Part shown: one piece after another, positions 50,075 through 58,739 of the stretch
Layout: every line of letters starts with the position of its first letter
How positions within the stretch are numbered: position 1 is the first letter of the stretch
NCBI GenBank assembly: GCA_963749365.1
Contig: CAVVME010000003.1
Location: 620,001-684,000 of the forward strand
Length of the DNA stretch: 64,000 nt
Source of the DNA: WHSW01 sp963749365
GTDB lineage: Bacteria; Actinomycetota; Thermoleophilia; Solirubrobacterales; 70-9
Direction: 5' to 3'
Notes under the pieces: generated by a model
What the model saw: the letters and a program-made list of their open reading frames with translations, nothing else
What the model was told of the DNA's origin: nothing
Database searches by the model: none
Made by a program: the position numbers and the translations under genes

Positions 50075-50499
50075 CGATCTCCACCGTCGCCGTCGGCACC
50101 GACGGATCGGCGACCGCGGCCGAGGCGGTCGCAGAGGCCGCCGAGATCGCCCGCCGCTTCGAGGCGCGGCTGGTGCTGCTGAGCGCCTTTCAGGATTCGC
50201 GTGGCGCGCCGGCCGGTGCGGACGACGACATCGAGCGGCAGTGGTCCTCGAACTCCTCGGCGCGGGTCAGGTCGATCCTCGAGCGCTTCGAGCACGAGCT
50301 CGGCAAGAGCGGGATCGAGTGCGAGACCCTCGCCGACGAGGGCGATCCAGCCGAGGTGCTGGTGCGGCTCGCCGAGCAGTGCGGCGCCGATCTGCTGGTG
50401 ATCGGCAACAAGGGGATGAAGCGGCGGGTGCTGGGAAGCATCCCGAACACCGTCACCCACAAGGCCGACTGCTCAGTGCTGGTGATCAAGACGACCTGA
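50071..50499 (+). CDS. Universal stress protein (UspA family)
   Basis: A 142-residue protein from GTG 50071. VTISTVAVGTDGSATAAEAV at the N-terminus and LVIGNKGMKRRVLGSIPNTV then THKADCSVLVIKTT match the Usp ATP-binding loop (G-2x-G-9x-GS) in full, so ATP binding is likely. It is coupled to the DUF4242-like gene. A second UspA protein lies at 32508-33020. Confidence 0.92.
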   Translation: MTISTVAVGTDGSATAAEAVAEAAEIARRFEARLVLLSAFQDSRGAPAGADDDIERQWSSNSSARVRSILERFEHELGKSGIECETLADEGDPAEVLVRLAEQCGADLLVIGNKGMKRRVLGSIPNTVTHKADCSVLVIKTT

Positions 50500-50550
50500 G
50501 CCGCGTCCACAGGCGGCTGCAGTCCGGCTGCCTCGAAGCGCTCGGGTCAG

Positions 50551-51117
50551 TTAGCCGCTCGGAAGCCAGCCTTCGGCATACCGCGTCGGCGCGGGCTCGG
50601 GAAAGCGAGCGTAGGCGAGCTCGGGGTCGCTCGTTTCCTCCTCGACGCCGGCCCGGTGGCGGAGCGCGACCGCGTCGACCGTGTACGCACCTCCGTTGCA
50701 GTCCGCTCCGAGGTGATCGCGCGCGCCGATCGCGAGGACGGCGCAGTGACCGTCTCCGGATCCGACGATCATGTGCCTGGACTCCGGCGGGCAGTGCACG
50801 AAGTCCCACTGCCGCAACGGCCGTTCCTGACCCTCGATGATCAAGAGCGCCTCGCCCGAGAGCACGAGGAAGTCCTCCTGATCGGCCTCCCAGTGGTACA
50901 TCCCGATCGGCTCGCCCGGCCCGAGGACGACCAGGTTGACCCCGATCTGCGGAAAGCGCGTCTCGGCCTCGGAGTCCGTCCAGCCCGTGAACGGCAGGCT
51001 GTCCCCTCGTCCCTCGCGGTGGCGCCAGCGGGCGTCACGCGCGTTGAGCACGAACCACCCGGCGCCGGCCGGCGCGAGGCCCGCCTCGGTCTGCTCAAGC
51101 GTGGCCTCCGGGACCAT
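50551..51117 (-). CDS. Cupin-domain protein
   Basis: A 188-residue protein from ATG 51117. Its central cupin motifs are IGMYHWEADQEDFLVLSGEA and DFVHCPPESRHMIVGSGDGH. The N-terminal extension FVLNARDARWRHREGRGDSL is typical of a larger actinobacterial cupin family. The metal ligands His, Glu and His are in place. The substrate is unknown. It is divergent from the glycosyltransferase gene. Confidence 0.82.
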   Translation of the reverse strand: MVPEATLEQTEAGLAPAGAGWFVLNARDARWRHREGRGDSLPFTGWTDSEAETRFPQIGVNLVVLGPGEPIGMYHWEADQEDFLVLSGEALLIIEGQERPLRQWDFVHCPPESRHMIVGSGDGHCAVLAIGARDHLGADCNGGAYTVDAVALRHRAGVEEETSDPELAYARFPEPAPTRYAEGWLPSG

Positions 51118-51159
51118 GGCGGGATGGTAGACCGGAAGCCGGGCTGCTGAAATAGCCCG

Positions 51160-52386
51160 GTGCGGGTCCTCGTCACCACCCGCGGCAGCGCCGGGCACCT
51201 GGGGCCGCTTGCCCCGTTCGGGCACGCCTGCCTTCGCGCCGGGCACGAGGTGCTCGTCGCCGCGCAGCGCCAGAACCAGGCGAACGTGGACCGCGCCGGG
51301 CTTCCTTTCGCACCGGTGGACGACCCGCCCGCCGACGAATGGATGCCGCTCATGGGGCGGTTCGCAGAGCTCGACGTCGCGACCGCCAACGGGTTGATGA
51401 TCGGCCAGTTCTTCGCCGGGATCGACCTTCGCGCCGGGCTGCCCGCCCTGCGGGCGATCGCGGAGAGCTGGCGCCCCGACGTAGTCGTGCGCGAAACCTG
51501 GGAGTTCGGCTCCACCTTGGTCGCCGAGCTGGCGGGGATCCCGATCGTGAGGGTGGGGCTGGGACTCGCCCAGATCGAGGAGCAATCGATCGAGCTCGCT
51601 GCCGCGACCGTCAACGAGGCGCGCGAGAGGCTGGGCCTGCGGTCCGATCCGACCGGCGAGCGGCTCACCGCCTCCCCCTACCTGACCGCGATCCCGGAAG
51701 CGTTGGAGGACCCGGGCGCGCCGATCCCGAAGCGCACGCACCGATTCCGCTTCGGAGTGTCGGAGGACGCGCCGGGGTTTGGCGACTGGTGGGACCGCAA
51801 TGACGACCCGCTCGTCTATCTGAGCTTCGGCTCGGTCGCCGCGGGTGCGCACCTGCCGTACTTCCCGGCTGTTTACCAGGCGGCGATCGACGCGCTTGCT
51901 CCACTTCCCGTGCGGGTGCTCGTCACGACCGGGGATGCCGGCCGCGATCTCGGCGAGCTCGGCGAAATCCCGCCCAACGTTCATGTCGAGACGTGGGTGC
52001 CGCACGACGCGGTCGCGGCCCGCGCCTCGGTGATCGTCTGCCACGGCGGCTACGGATCCACCCTTGGCGCCCTCGCACACGGAGTGCCGCTCGTGGTCCT
52101 GCCCCTGTTCAGCACGGACCAGTGGGCCAACGGCGATGCCGCAGCGCGCGCGGGCGCCGGCATCAGCCTGGCCGGCGAGCGGGGCGCCCGCAACGTCCTC
52201 GCCCTTCCCGGCGCCGAGACGCTTGGCGAGCTCGCCGGGGCGGTCGAGAAAGTCCTGGGCGACGACGCCTACCGACGCGGGGCCGAGCGCGTCGCCGACG
52301 CAATGGCTGCTCTGCCGCCGATCGACGACTCCGTCGAGACGCTCGAAGCGACCGCAGCGACGGCTCGCGCTAGTCGTAGCCCTTGA
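51160..52386 (+). CDS. GT1-type (MGT/UGT-like) glycosyltransferase
   Basis: A 408-residue GT-B enzyme from GTG 51160. The N-terminal MRVLVTTRGSAGHLGPLAPF with GHA is the acceptor-side start. The C-terminal sugar-nucleotide motif reads WVPHDAVAARASVIVCHGGY then GSTLGALAHGVPLVVLPLFS and TDQWANG. Macrolide- and EryCIII-type glycosyltransferases have this pattern. The acceptor is unknown; no polyketide genes are near. Confidence 0.9.
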   Translation: MRVLVTTRGSAGHLGPLAPFGHACLRAGHEVLVAAQRQNQANVDRAGLPFAPVDDPPADEWMPLMGRFAELDVATANGLMIGQFFAGIDLRAGLPALRAIAESWRPDVVVRETWEFGSTLVAELAGIPIVRVGLGLAQIEEQSIELAAATVNEARERLGLRSDPTGERLTASPYLTAIPEALEDPGAPIPKRTHRFRFGVSEDAPGFGDWWDRNDDPLVYLSFGSVAAGAHLPYFPAVYQAAIDALAPLPVRVLVTTGDAGRDLGELGEIPPNVHVETWVPHDAVAARASVIVCHGGYGSTLGALAHGVPLVVLPLFSTDQWANGDAAARAGAGISLAGERGARNVLALPGAETLGELAGAVEKVLGDDAYRRGAERVADAMAALPPIDDSVETLEATAATARASRSP

Positions 52387-52462
52387 TCATCCGAACATTG
52401 AGCGCGAGCATGACGGCGCCCAGCGCGGCGACCACGGCGAACCCCGGCAGGATGCGCTCCAT
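52370..52462 (-). CDS. 30-residue membrane peptide
   Basis: The frame reads MERILPGFAVVAALGAVMLA then LNVRMIKGYD. One predicted helix is followed by a positively charged C-terminus. It overlaps the 3' end of the glycosyltransferase gene by 17 bases on the opposite strand, and its ribosome site is weak. A plausible small protein, not certain. Confidence 0.4.
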   Translation of the reverse strand: MERILPGFAVVAALGAVMLALNVRMIKGYD

Positions 52463-52526
52463 TGGCTGAACTTCTGTTAGACCCCGGAGCCCCGCCGAAC
52501 TAATCGCACCCGAGTTGCGGGCGGAG

Positions 52527-53438
52527 CTAGCGCGGCGCTCTCGCGGTCACGGCCCAGGTCGAGGCCGGGGCGACGACGGCGCCGCCGTCGACGACGAAGT
52601 CGGCGAGCGCAGCCCGCAGGTCGTCCGCGATCTTCGGCCTGATCTCGTCGACGCGCTCGCCCCACATGCGCAGGACCTCGGCGGCGGGGCCGAGCGCCAT
52701 GTTGAAGGCGACCGCGTGGTCGAGGTCGTTGCCGATCTTGTAAGGCAGATCCTGTCGGGCGAGCGAGATCGACTCGTAGCCGGCGAGCCGGAGCACGTCG
52801 CTGACCGTGTCCGCGTTCGCCATCGAGAACGGCCCCGGGCCGCAGCGCGGGACGTCGTACTCCTGCGGCTCCTCGAGGTACTCGGCGACCACCAGCTCGG
52901 CGCGATGCATGAACTCGTTGTCGAGCTTGCGCCGCCAGACGACCATGTTCAGGAGCCCGCCGGGCGCCAGCGCCTCACGCACGTTTCGAAGCGCCGCCAC
53001 CGGATTGGCGAAGAACATCGTCCCCATGCGCGAGAACGCGTAGTCGAACGTGCGCTCGAAGCTGGTCGTCTCGACGTCGCAGGCGGCGAAGCTGACGTTC
53101 TCGATCCCGGCCTCGGCCGCCTCCTCGATCGCCGTTTCGATCATCCGCACGGCGACGTCGACGCCGTGCGCGTGACCGGTTGCGCCGACGAGGCTTGCGA
53201 GGCGCGTCGTCGTGTCGCCGAGCCCGCAGCCGATGTCGAGAACACGCTCGCCCTCGTGCGGTGGGTTGGCCGCGAGCGCCGTCTCGCCGTGATCGCGCAG
53301 CCCCTCGGCGACGAGGTCGCGGTAATCGATCCAGATCTCGAACAGGGGGCCGTTCCAGGCCTCGGTGGCCTCGACGTTGTCCTCCACCTCGCGGATCACG
53401 TCGGTCACGATTCGGAGTCTACGTGCGGCTGATTTCAT
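52527..53438 (-). CDS. SAM-dependent class I methyltransferase
   Basis: A 303-residue protein. Motif I is VLDIGCGLGDTTTRLASLVG, then HGVDVAVRMIETA, VSFAACDVETTSFERTFDYA and LAPGGLLNMVVWRRK. The N-terminal helix EDNVEATEAWNGPLFEIWID resembles ubiquinone/menaquinone- or small-molecule-type methyltransferases. The acceptor is unknown. Confidence 0.88.
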   Translation of the reverse strand: MKSAARRLRIVTDVIREVEDNVEATEAWNGPLFEIWIDYRDLVAEGLRDHGETALAANPPHEGERVLDIGCGLGDTTTRLASLVGATGHAHGVDVAVRMIETAIEEAAEAGIENVSFAACDVETTSFERTFDYAFSRMGTMFFANPVAALRNVREALAPGGLLNMVVWRRKLDNEFMHRAELVVAEYLEEPQEYDVPRCGPGPFSMANADTVSDVLRLAGYESISLARQDLPYKIGNDLDHAVAFNMALGPAAEVLRMWGERVDEIRPKIADDLRAALADFVVDGGAVVAPASTWAVTARAPR

Positions 53439-53469
53439 CTCGACCTCACTGCGCCTCCGGTTCTGCTGC

Positions 53470-54609
53470 TCAAAGCCGAGGGTGCGGATACTCCTGCGCG
53501 CGACGCTGGAAGGAGAGGATCTTCGGGTTCTGTACCACCCCGTCGCGGATCTCGATCGCGTTGCGGACCGTCTCCTCCCGCTCCCAGGCCTCGGGCCCCG
53601 CGATCAGTGTGCGCAGATAGGGCATCAGCGCTCTGCTGATCTCCCAGGTGGCTGAGCTCCACAGCAGCGAGGGGCTGTGGTCGACCGCGTAGCAGCTCAC
53701 CCCGTCGCCGAGCTCGTAGATCGGCTGCTCGAAGCTGGTCGGCCGCGCCCACTCGAAGCCCATCCCGGCGTCCGCGGAGACGTCGACGAACAGCGTTCCG
53801 GAACGAAACAGCGAGAGCTCATCGTTGCTGACGAAGATCATCGGCGCCTCGGTGTCCTGAAGCACGCAGTTGACGATCAGATCGTGCTCGGCGAGGAACT
53901 GGGGCATCGACTCGCGGCGGCTGTCCAGCTCGGGCGTCTGATCGGGGTGGTCGGGGTTCCGCGCGTAGGTGATCAAGCGCACCGAGTGGATCGGCGCGGC
54001 GACGGCGGCGGCCTCGCGGTGGGTAAGGACGGAGACGTCGTGGACCCCGAGCGCCCGCAATCCGAGCACCGCTCCGCGACCCGTGGCGCCGAAGCCGATC
54101 ACCGCCGCTCGCAGGCGTCTCCCGTACTCACCGGTGATCCCCTTGAGCTGCATCGCGTGCAGCACCGAGCTGTATCCGGCCATCTCGTTGTTCTGGTGAA
54201 AGAGATGAAGGCCCAAGGAGCCGTCGTGCGCCCAGTGGTTCATCGCCTCCCAGGCGATCAGCGTTTGGCGGCGGTCGATCGCGACCTGGGTGATCGCCTC
54301 GTCCTGCACGCAGTGGACCCATCCACAAAGCGTCCGCCCCTCCCCCATCTCCTCGAGATCGGCGGGCGCCGGCTTGGGAAGCAGCAGCGCGTCGCAATCG
54401 CGCATCAGCTCCTCGCGGGCGTGCAGGCCGCCGACCAGGCGCTCGAGCTCCGCGTCGCCGACGCTGAAGGCCGCGCCGTAGTCGCGCTCGAGGAAGATCC
54501 GCCCCCGCAGGTCGGCGTCGAGCTCTGCGAGATGGGACGGATGGATCGGCAGCCGGCGCTCGTTCTCCTTTCGCGAGCTGGCGATGACTCCGAGGCTGAG
54601 GTTGTTCAC
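53470..54609 (-). CDS. N5-(carboxyethyl)ornithine synthase-like (AlaDH/PNT family)
   Basis: A 379-residue protein. MNNLSLGVIASSRKENERRL and PIHPSHLAELD match the N-terminal block of carboxyethylornithine synthases. The nucleotide-binding loop is AAVIGFGATGRGAVLGLRAL, and TLFVDVSADAGMGFEWARPT and YAVDHSPSLLWSSATWEISR follow. The enzyme couples pyruvate and ornithine reductively with NADPH. The substrate may differ in this lineage. Confidence 0.82.
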   Translation of the reverse strand: MNNLSLGVIASSRKENERRLPIHPSHLAELDADLRGRIFLERDYGAAFSVGDAELERLVGGLHAREELMRDCDALLLPKPAPADLEEMGEGRTLCGWVHCVQDEAITQVAIDRRQTLIAWEAMNHWAHDGSLGLHLFHQNNEMAGYSSVLHAMQLKGITGEYGRRLRAAVIGFGATGRGAVLGLRALGVHDVSVLTHREAAAVAAPIHSVRLITYARNPDHPDQTPELDSRRESMPQFLAEHDLIVNCVLQDTEAPMIFVSNDELSLFRSGTLFVDVSADAGMGFEWARPTSFEQPIYELGDGVSCYAVDHSPSLLWSSATWEISRALMPYLRTLIAGPEAWEREETVRNAIEIRDGVVQNPKILSFQRRAQEYPHPRL

Positions 54610-54649
54610 CGGACGCGAATGGGCGGGAAGTTAGCTTGAGGCAGCCGGA

Positions 54650-55348
54650 TCACGCCGGCTGGGAAGCCCCGACGTGCTCGTGCGCGAGGCGGTCAAGGAG
54701 CGCGGCGAGACCATCGGGGTCCTCCGCCATCGGGAAGTGACCGCCGGAGATCTCGATCGGCTCGATCCCGAGCAGCTCGCGGGCCATGAACCGTTCCCAG
54801 GCCGGCTCGAAGAACTCGTCGTCGGTCGCGTACACCAGAACCGTCGGAATCGCGGGCGGGTCGCGGAGCGGGTACTCGCCCGGCGGCAACGCCATCGGGC
54901 GCAGATGCTCGGCCAGCGCGCGGGCGGTCTCCGGGGGCAGGCGCGGGTACATCGCTGCGATCGCGGTTTCGGCGTCCCAAACGCTGGTGCCGTCTGCGCG
55001 GTCGCCGGGGAACGCGAACGCGTCCCGGAATGCGTCCGGTGCGCCGGGCGGCGGCTCGAACCCGCCCAGCCTCGGACAGAGTTGCACGAGCAGCGCGCCC
55101 GGCCGCTCCACGGCGACCAAGGTCGCGTAGGCCGACCCGGCAGAGTGACCAACCACGACCACGGGGTCGGCGACGCCCTCGAGCGCCTTGAGCGCCGGGC
55201 GGGCGCGCTGCTCGAATCCAGCGCTCGGATCGTGGAGTGGCAGATCGGGCGCCACCGTCTCGTGACCGCGTGCCTGAAGGCGCGGCACGAGCGGCTCCCA
55301 GCACGAGCGGTCGTGCCAGGCGCCGTGGATCAGGCAGAAGACAGCCAC
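54650..55348 (-). CDS. Alpha/beta hydrolase in an NTF2-unit junction
   Basis: A 232-residue protein from GTG 55348: MAVFCLIHGAWHDRSCWEPL then VVVVGHSAGSAYATLVAVER (Ser nucleophile), LVYATDDEFFEPAWERFM (acid) and EISGGHFPMAEDPDGL (His). It resembles small esterases of the EstC/salicylate-esterase type. The gene starts only 3 bases after the stop of the NTF2-like gene (TAA-GGC-GTG), the same junction geometry as tandem NTF2 units. Confidence 0.83.
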   Translation of the reverse strand: MAVFCLIHGAWHDRSCWEPLVPRLQARGHETVAPDLPLHDPSAGFEQRARPALKALEGVADPVVVVGHSAGSAYATLVAVERPGALLVQLCPRLGGFEPPPGAPDAFRDAFAFPGDRADGTSVWDAETAIAAMYPRLPPETARALAEHLRPMALPPGEYPLRDPPAIPTVLVYATDDEFFEPAWERFMARELLGIEPIEISGGHFPMAEDPDGLAALLDRLAHEHVGASQPA

Positions 55349-55351
55349 GCC

Positions 55352-55750
55352 TTAGTCCGAGAGGCCGGCGGCCTCGAGGGCTTCCTCGCGTTCCCGAATG
55401 CTTTCGATACGGATCACAGAGCCTCCCCGAAAGGTCCAGACCTGGTAGTAGCCCATCTCCACCGTCGCCCCGCTGCCCGTACCGGTGGCCCGCTGATTGA
55501 CCCGGACGACCACGCTGTCTCCGGCCTCGAGGAACTCCTCACCCGCGATCACCGCGCCCTCCAGGTCGGCGAGGAAGTCCTCCCGCATGTATCTCCCGAT
55601 CTCCTCCGGGCCGCAATAGGCCCCTGCGTCGGGAAACGCGCCCAGGACGAGTAAGACGTGGGGGTCGTAGAGCTCCGTGCCCGCCCGGAAGTCGCCGCGT
55701 CCCCACCGCTCGTAGATCTGGCGCACGATCTCGACGTTCTGCCGCGTCAT
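55352..55750 (-). CDS. NTF2/SnoaL-like protein, copy 8
   Basis: A 132-residue protein beginning MTRQNVEIVRQIYERWGRGD, with tail EALEAAGLSD and stop TAA instead of the usual TAG. The upstream sequence is GTAGGCGATG, the tandem junction form without a preceding unit, and no GATACT box is seen. It is probably cotranscribed with the downstream hydrolase. Confidence 0.85.
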   Translation of the reverse strand: MTRQNVEIVRQIYERWGRGDFRAGTELYDPHVLLVLGAFPDAGAYCGPEEIGRYMREDFLADLEGAVIAGEEFLEAGDSVVVRVNQRATGTGSGATVEMGYYQVWTFRGGSVIRIESIREREEALEAAGLSD

Positions 55751-55794
55751 CGCCTACGCCTGCCGTCGGACTGGGCGGTGGCCGCGACTTCCAA

Positions 55795-56658
55795 CTAGCC
55801 GCCGAGGTCCTTGTTCTCCGCCACGAACTTGCTGGCGATGAACGTCGCGCCCTGCGGGTCGGTGATGATCGTCATCCGGACCCAGGGAGCGTCGAACGGC
55901 GGGACCAGCACCGTGCCGCCGAGCTCGGCGGCCTTCGCCGCCGCGGCGTCAGGATCGTCGACCGCAAAGGTCACGCTCCAATGCGGCGGTGTGTCGGGCT
56001 GGTCGTCGGGGATCGGGTTGATGCTGGCGACGACGTCCTCGAAACCCTCGGGGCCGCCGACCTCCGCCACCTGCTTGCGAAGCCCCGGCTGGAAGCTCTC
56101 GAGATGGTCACCGTAGCCCGGCAACGTCCACATCTCGGCGCCGCCATCAAGCGCCAGCGTCGTCCACCCGAACACCGAGCCGTAAAACGACTTCGCCCGC
56201 GCCGCGTCGCGGGTGTTGAGACCGTTGAAGCTCACCGAGCCGTGTTCGTTGACGATCCTCGCGCCCTTGTGCTCGTGCGCCTGCCAGACGCAGATCGCAG
56301 CCCCCTCAGGATCGGTGAAGACCGCCATCCGCCCGGCGTCCATGACGTCAAACGGCTCGCTGACGACCTCGCCGCCCGCATCGCGAACCTTCGACGCCGC
56401 ATCGTCGGCGCTCTCGACCCAGATGTAGGTGTTCCACATCGCGATCGGTGGGGCGGCCTCCGGGATCGACCCGACCGCGGCCACGTCACCGCCCTGCAGC
56501 CGGCCGATGAAGTACTTGGCCTCCGAGCCCGGCGGCATCACGTCCTCGAGCTCCCAGCCGAAGAGGCCGCGATAGAAGTCGACCGCGGACTCGGGGTCGG
56601 GCTGGCTCGTGTCCGCCCAGCAGGGGACGCCGGGGATGTATCCGTCTCGCTCGGGCAT
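55795..56658 (-). CDS. Two-domain VOC/glyoxalase protein
   Basis: A 287-residue protein from ATG 56658, with ribosome site GAAGGAGCGGTA. There are two glyoxalase-type modules: VPCWADTSQPDPESAVDFYR then GLFGWELEDVMPPGSE and VFTDPEGAAICVWQAHEHKG; and VSFNGLNTRDAARAKSFYGS then VFGWTTLALDGG and TIITDPQGATFIASKFV. This is the CFP32-like arrangement. It is probably a detoxification or dioxygenase-like enzyme; function unknown. Confidence 0.85.
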   Translation of the reverse strand: MPERDGYIPGVPCWADTSQPDPESAVDFYRGLFGWELEDVMPPGSEAKYFIGRLQGGDVAAVGSIPEAAPPIAMWNTYIWVESADDAASKVRDAGGEVVSEPFDVMDAGRMAVFTDPEGAAICVWQAHEHKGARIVNEHGSVSFNGLNTRDAARAKSFYGSVFGWTTLALDGGAEMWTLPGYGDHLESFQPGLRKQVAEVGGPEGFEDVVASINPIPDDQPDTPPHWSVTFAVDDPDAAAAKAAELGGTVLVPPFDAPWVRMTIITDPQGATFIASKFVAENKDLGG

Positions 56659-56820
56659 TACCGCTCCTTCCGGTCGCTGGGATCGCCGCACCCTATCGGC
56701 GATAGGTGAGTGCAGCCGAGCGGCTAGCGGAAGAACAGCTTGCGCTTGCTCAACAGGCCGGATAGGGTCGCTGCCGGCCCTCGTGTCTCGTCGCACTCGG
56801 GCGAGAAGGGAGTCTCCGCA

Positions 56821-57567
56821 GTGAATCCGAGATCGACCATCGGCCCGGTCGCGCTTGTCCTGGCGACGATCGTCCTGGCGCTCGCCCCGCAAGCCCAGGC
56901 CCGCGACTCAGCGAAGTTCAAGGTGCTCTCGATCAGCGGCACCGAGTCGTTCACCCGCGATGTGGTCTACCCACCGTCGGACTTCGGATCCTGCGCCTTC
57001 GCCATGACCGAGCGCATCAGCTTCCACAGCACCAAGCGGGCCACCGCCTATGCCTTCACCAGCAAGGCACACGGCCGCGCGCGGGTGTCCTGGTCGTCGA
57101 AGCCCACCTTCTCCGGCAACTTCACCGTGGTCGAGGTCCCCGGCGAAGTGACCGTGTCGCGCTCGGCGACCTACCAGCAGACCAACTACGTGGACCCGGA
57201 CACGGGAGAGATCCTCCCCGGCTGCTACGACGAGCTGTCGCCGGTGGACTGCAAGCTCGAGCGGACCCTCCCCGCGACCCTGGAGATCGGGGGCACGTCC
57301 GGTAGCGATGAGAGCACGTACGTCGCGCTGTCGGTGGACCTGGACGAGCTCGACGCCGCGTGTCCTGTGTACGTGGTGGACGAGGGCGGAGACGATCCGG
57401 GGCTGTTCTCGCGCGCCGATCTGTTCAAGCGCAAGCCGAAGCGGCTCGGCGACACGGACCGTGCCGAGAGGCCGGCCTTCGACAACCCCACCGATGAGGT
57501 GAGCGACACCGGGACCATCGTCCAGGAGCTCACGGCGGAGCTGAAGCGCAAGAAGCAGCGGTCTTGA
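56821..57567 (+). CDS. Secreted hypothetical protein
   Basis: A 248-residue protein from GTG 56821, with ribosome site AAGGGAG. It has a signal peptide (PVALVLATIVLALAPQAQA-RD) and a beta-rich mature part with Cys pairs (DFGSCAFAM, GCYDELSPVDCK, DAACPVYV). The basic tail FKRKPKRLGDTDRAERPAF ends KRKKQRS. No family is recognised. Confidence 0.7.
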   Translation: MNPRSTIGPVALVLATIVLALAPQAQARDSAKFKVLSISGTESFTRDVVYPPSDFGSCAFAMTERISFHSTKRATAYAFTSKAHGRARVSWSSKPTFSGNFTVVEVPGEVTVSRSATYQQTNYVDPDTGEILPGCYDELSPVDCKLERTLPATLEIGGTSGSDESTYVALSVDLDELDAACPVYVVDEGGDDPGLFSRADLFKRKPKRLGDTDRAERPAFDNPTDEVSDTGTIVQELTAELKRKKQRS

Positions 57568-57835
57568 GGAGTGCGATAGCGACGGCTGGGGCGGGCCCTG
57601 GGCTTCCATCCATGTCGCCGGTAAACGGGCGGTCGTGCATCGAACGACCTCCAACGGCTGCTGGACCGCCCCGCCGTCCTGGGGTTACGGACTCCCAATC
57701 TTACGGAAGTAGGAGCCAGTCGAGCCTGGTTTCGTGGGACTGTGAGCGGGTATTCGCATTGAGGAGCGAGGTACCTCCCCTCCCGAGCGAGGTACCTCGC
57801 GTATCTCGGGGCGGTCCTGGCGGAACACCTCTCCG
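57568..57835. promoter_or_regulatory. Intergenic region with paired GAGCGAGGTACCTC elements
   Basis: Two 14-bp direct repeats GAGCGAGGTACCTC (57764-57777 and 57785-57798) each contain the palindrome GAGGTACCTC. Their spacing is 21 bp, two helical turns, as for paired operators. The region lies between convergent genes, so its role as operator is uncertain. Confidence 0.4.
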
Positions 57836-58288
57836 CTAGCCCTGCAGGCCAGCGGCTTCAAAGGGCTCCTCACCCGTCACTTCCCGCAGGGCATCGAGGG
57901 ATTGCTGGCTCCAGCGGCGGAAGTAGCGCTTGCCCCTCGTCACGTCAAAGAGGCGATCGCCAAAGCGCCTCGGCTCCATCCCCATCTCCAGCTCGACGAA
58001 GGTGCCGCCCTGGGCCGGAGTGAGGAACCAGTGGGCATAGGTGCCGGTCAACTCGCAGCTCATCCGGATCTCTCGCAGATCACGCGCCCGCTCGATCAGG
58101 AAGTTCGACTTCACGCTCCCGGACGGGTCGCGCGTCACTTGGACATACTCGTCGCCCTCCTCGAAGCGCTCTCCTTGCACCTCGATCACGCGAGGCCACC
58201 ATTCCGGGTAGCGGCTCGGAGTGCCGACAAGGCCCCACACCTCCTCGACCGGGGCGTCGAGGTGCGCCTGCTGCCGATGCGCGGACAC
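57836..58288 (-). CDS. SRPBCC/polyketide cyclase-like protein with family-type tail
   Basis: A 150-residue START-like protein, GTG start: MSAHRQQAHLDAPVEEVWGL then VGTPSRYPEWWPRVIEVQGE, SVKSNFLIERARDLREIRMS and TYAHWFLTPAQGGTFVELEM. It binds hydrophobic ligands. The C-terminus EEPFEAAGLQG resembles the NTF2 tail EALEAAGLSE although the fold is unrelated, and the gene starts 3 bases after the preceding NTF2-like stop (TAG-GCA-GTG). Confidence 0.83.
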   Translation of the reverse strand: MSAHRQQAHLDAPVEEVWGLVGTPSRYPEWWPRVIEVQGERFEEGDEYVQVTRDPSGSVKSNFLIERARDLREIRMSCELTGTYAHWFLTPAQGGTFVELEMGMEPRRFGDRLFDVTRGKRYFRRWSQQSLDALREVTGEEPFEAAGLQG

Positions 58289-58291
58289 TGC

Positions 58292-58693
58292 CTACTCCTG
58301 AAGCCCGCGGGCTTCCAGGGCCTCGGCCAGCGTCAGGAACCCCTCGGCCCGTGCGATCTTGCCCTCGTGCATGTGAAGCACGGCGAAGGTCCGCCAGTGG
58401 ATCGGCACGCCGCTTGCCTGTCCCCGTCCCCGCGCAGCCAATTCCGAGACGATGACGTCGCCGCCGACGGTCAAGCCCTCGGGCTCGAAGCGAACGTTGG
58501 CAACCCCTCGCAGCTTGTGCATCCATTCCCGGATGCCCGCGTGCCCGCGAAAGCCCAGCGGAGGTCGGTCGGGCATCTCCGGCGGCTCGTATAGCTGGCA
58601 GTCCTCGACAAAGGCTGCGACGACCGCATCGGGATCGTCGCGGTTGAACGCTTCGAACATGCGCCGCACGGTCTCGAGGTTCTCCTGCGACAT
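58292..58693 (-). CDS. NTF2/SnoaL-like protein, copy 9
   Basis: A 133-residue protein from ATG 58693: MSQENLETVRRMFEAFNRDD, LGFRGHAGIREWMHKLRGVA and tail EALEARGLQE (A to R change in the tail). It has the GATACT-N9 box upstream. It is first of a pair with the SRPBCC gene. Confidence 0.86.
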   Translation of the reverse strand: MSQENLETVRRMFEAFNRDDPDAVVAAFVEDCQLYEPPEMPDRPPLGFRGHAGIREWMHKLRGVANVRFEPEGLTVGGDVIVSELAARGRGQASGVPIHWRTFAVLHMHEGKIARAEGFLTLAEALEARGLQE

Positions 58694-58708
58694 CGCACGC
58701 GCAGTATC
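58694..58708 (-). promoter_or_regulatory. GATACT-N9-ATG box, copy 9
   Basis: GATACT, GCGCGTGCG, ATG; one spacer base differs from the common form. Confidence 0.5.
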
Positions 58709-58739
58709 GCGCGGCACGGTCCGGGCGGGCGGGGCGTGG

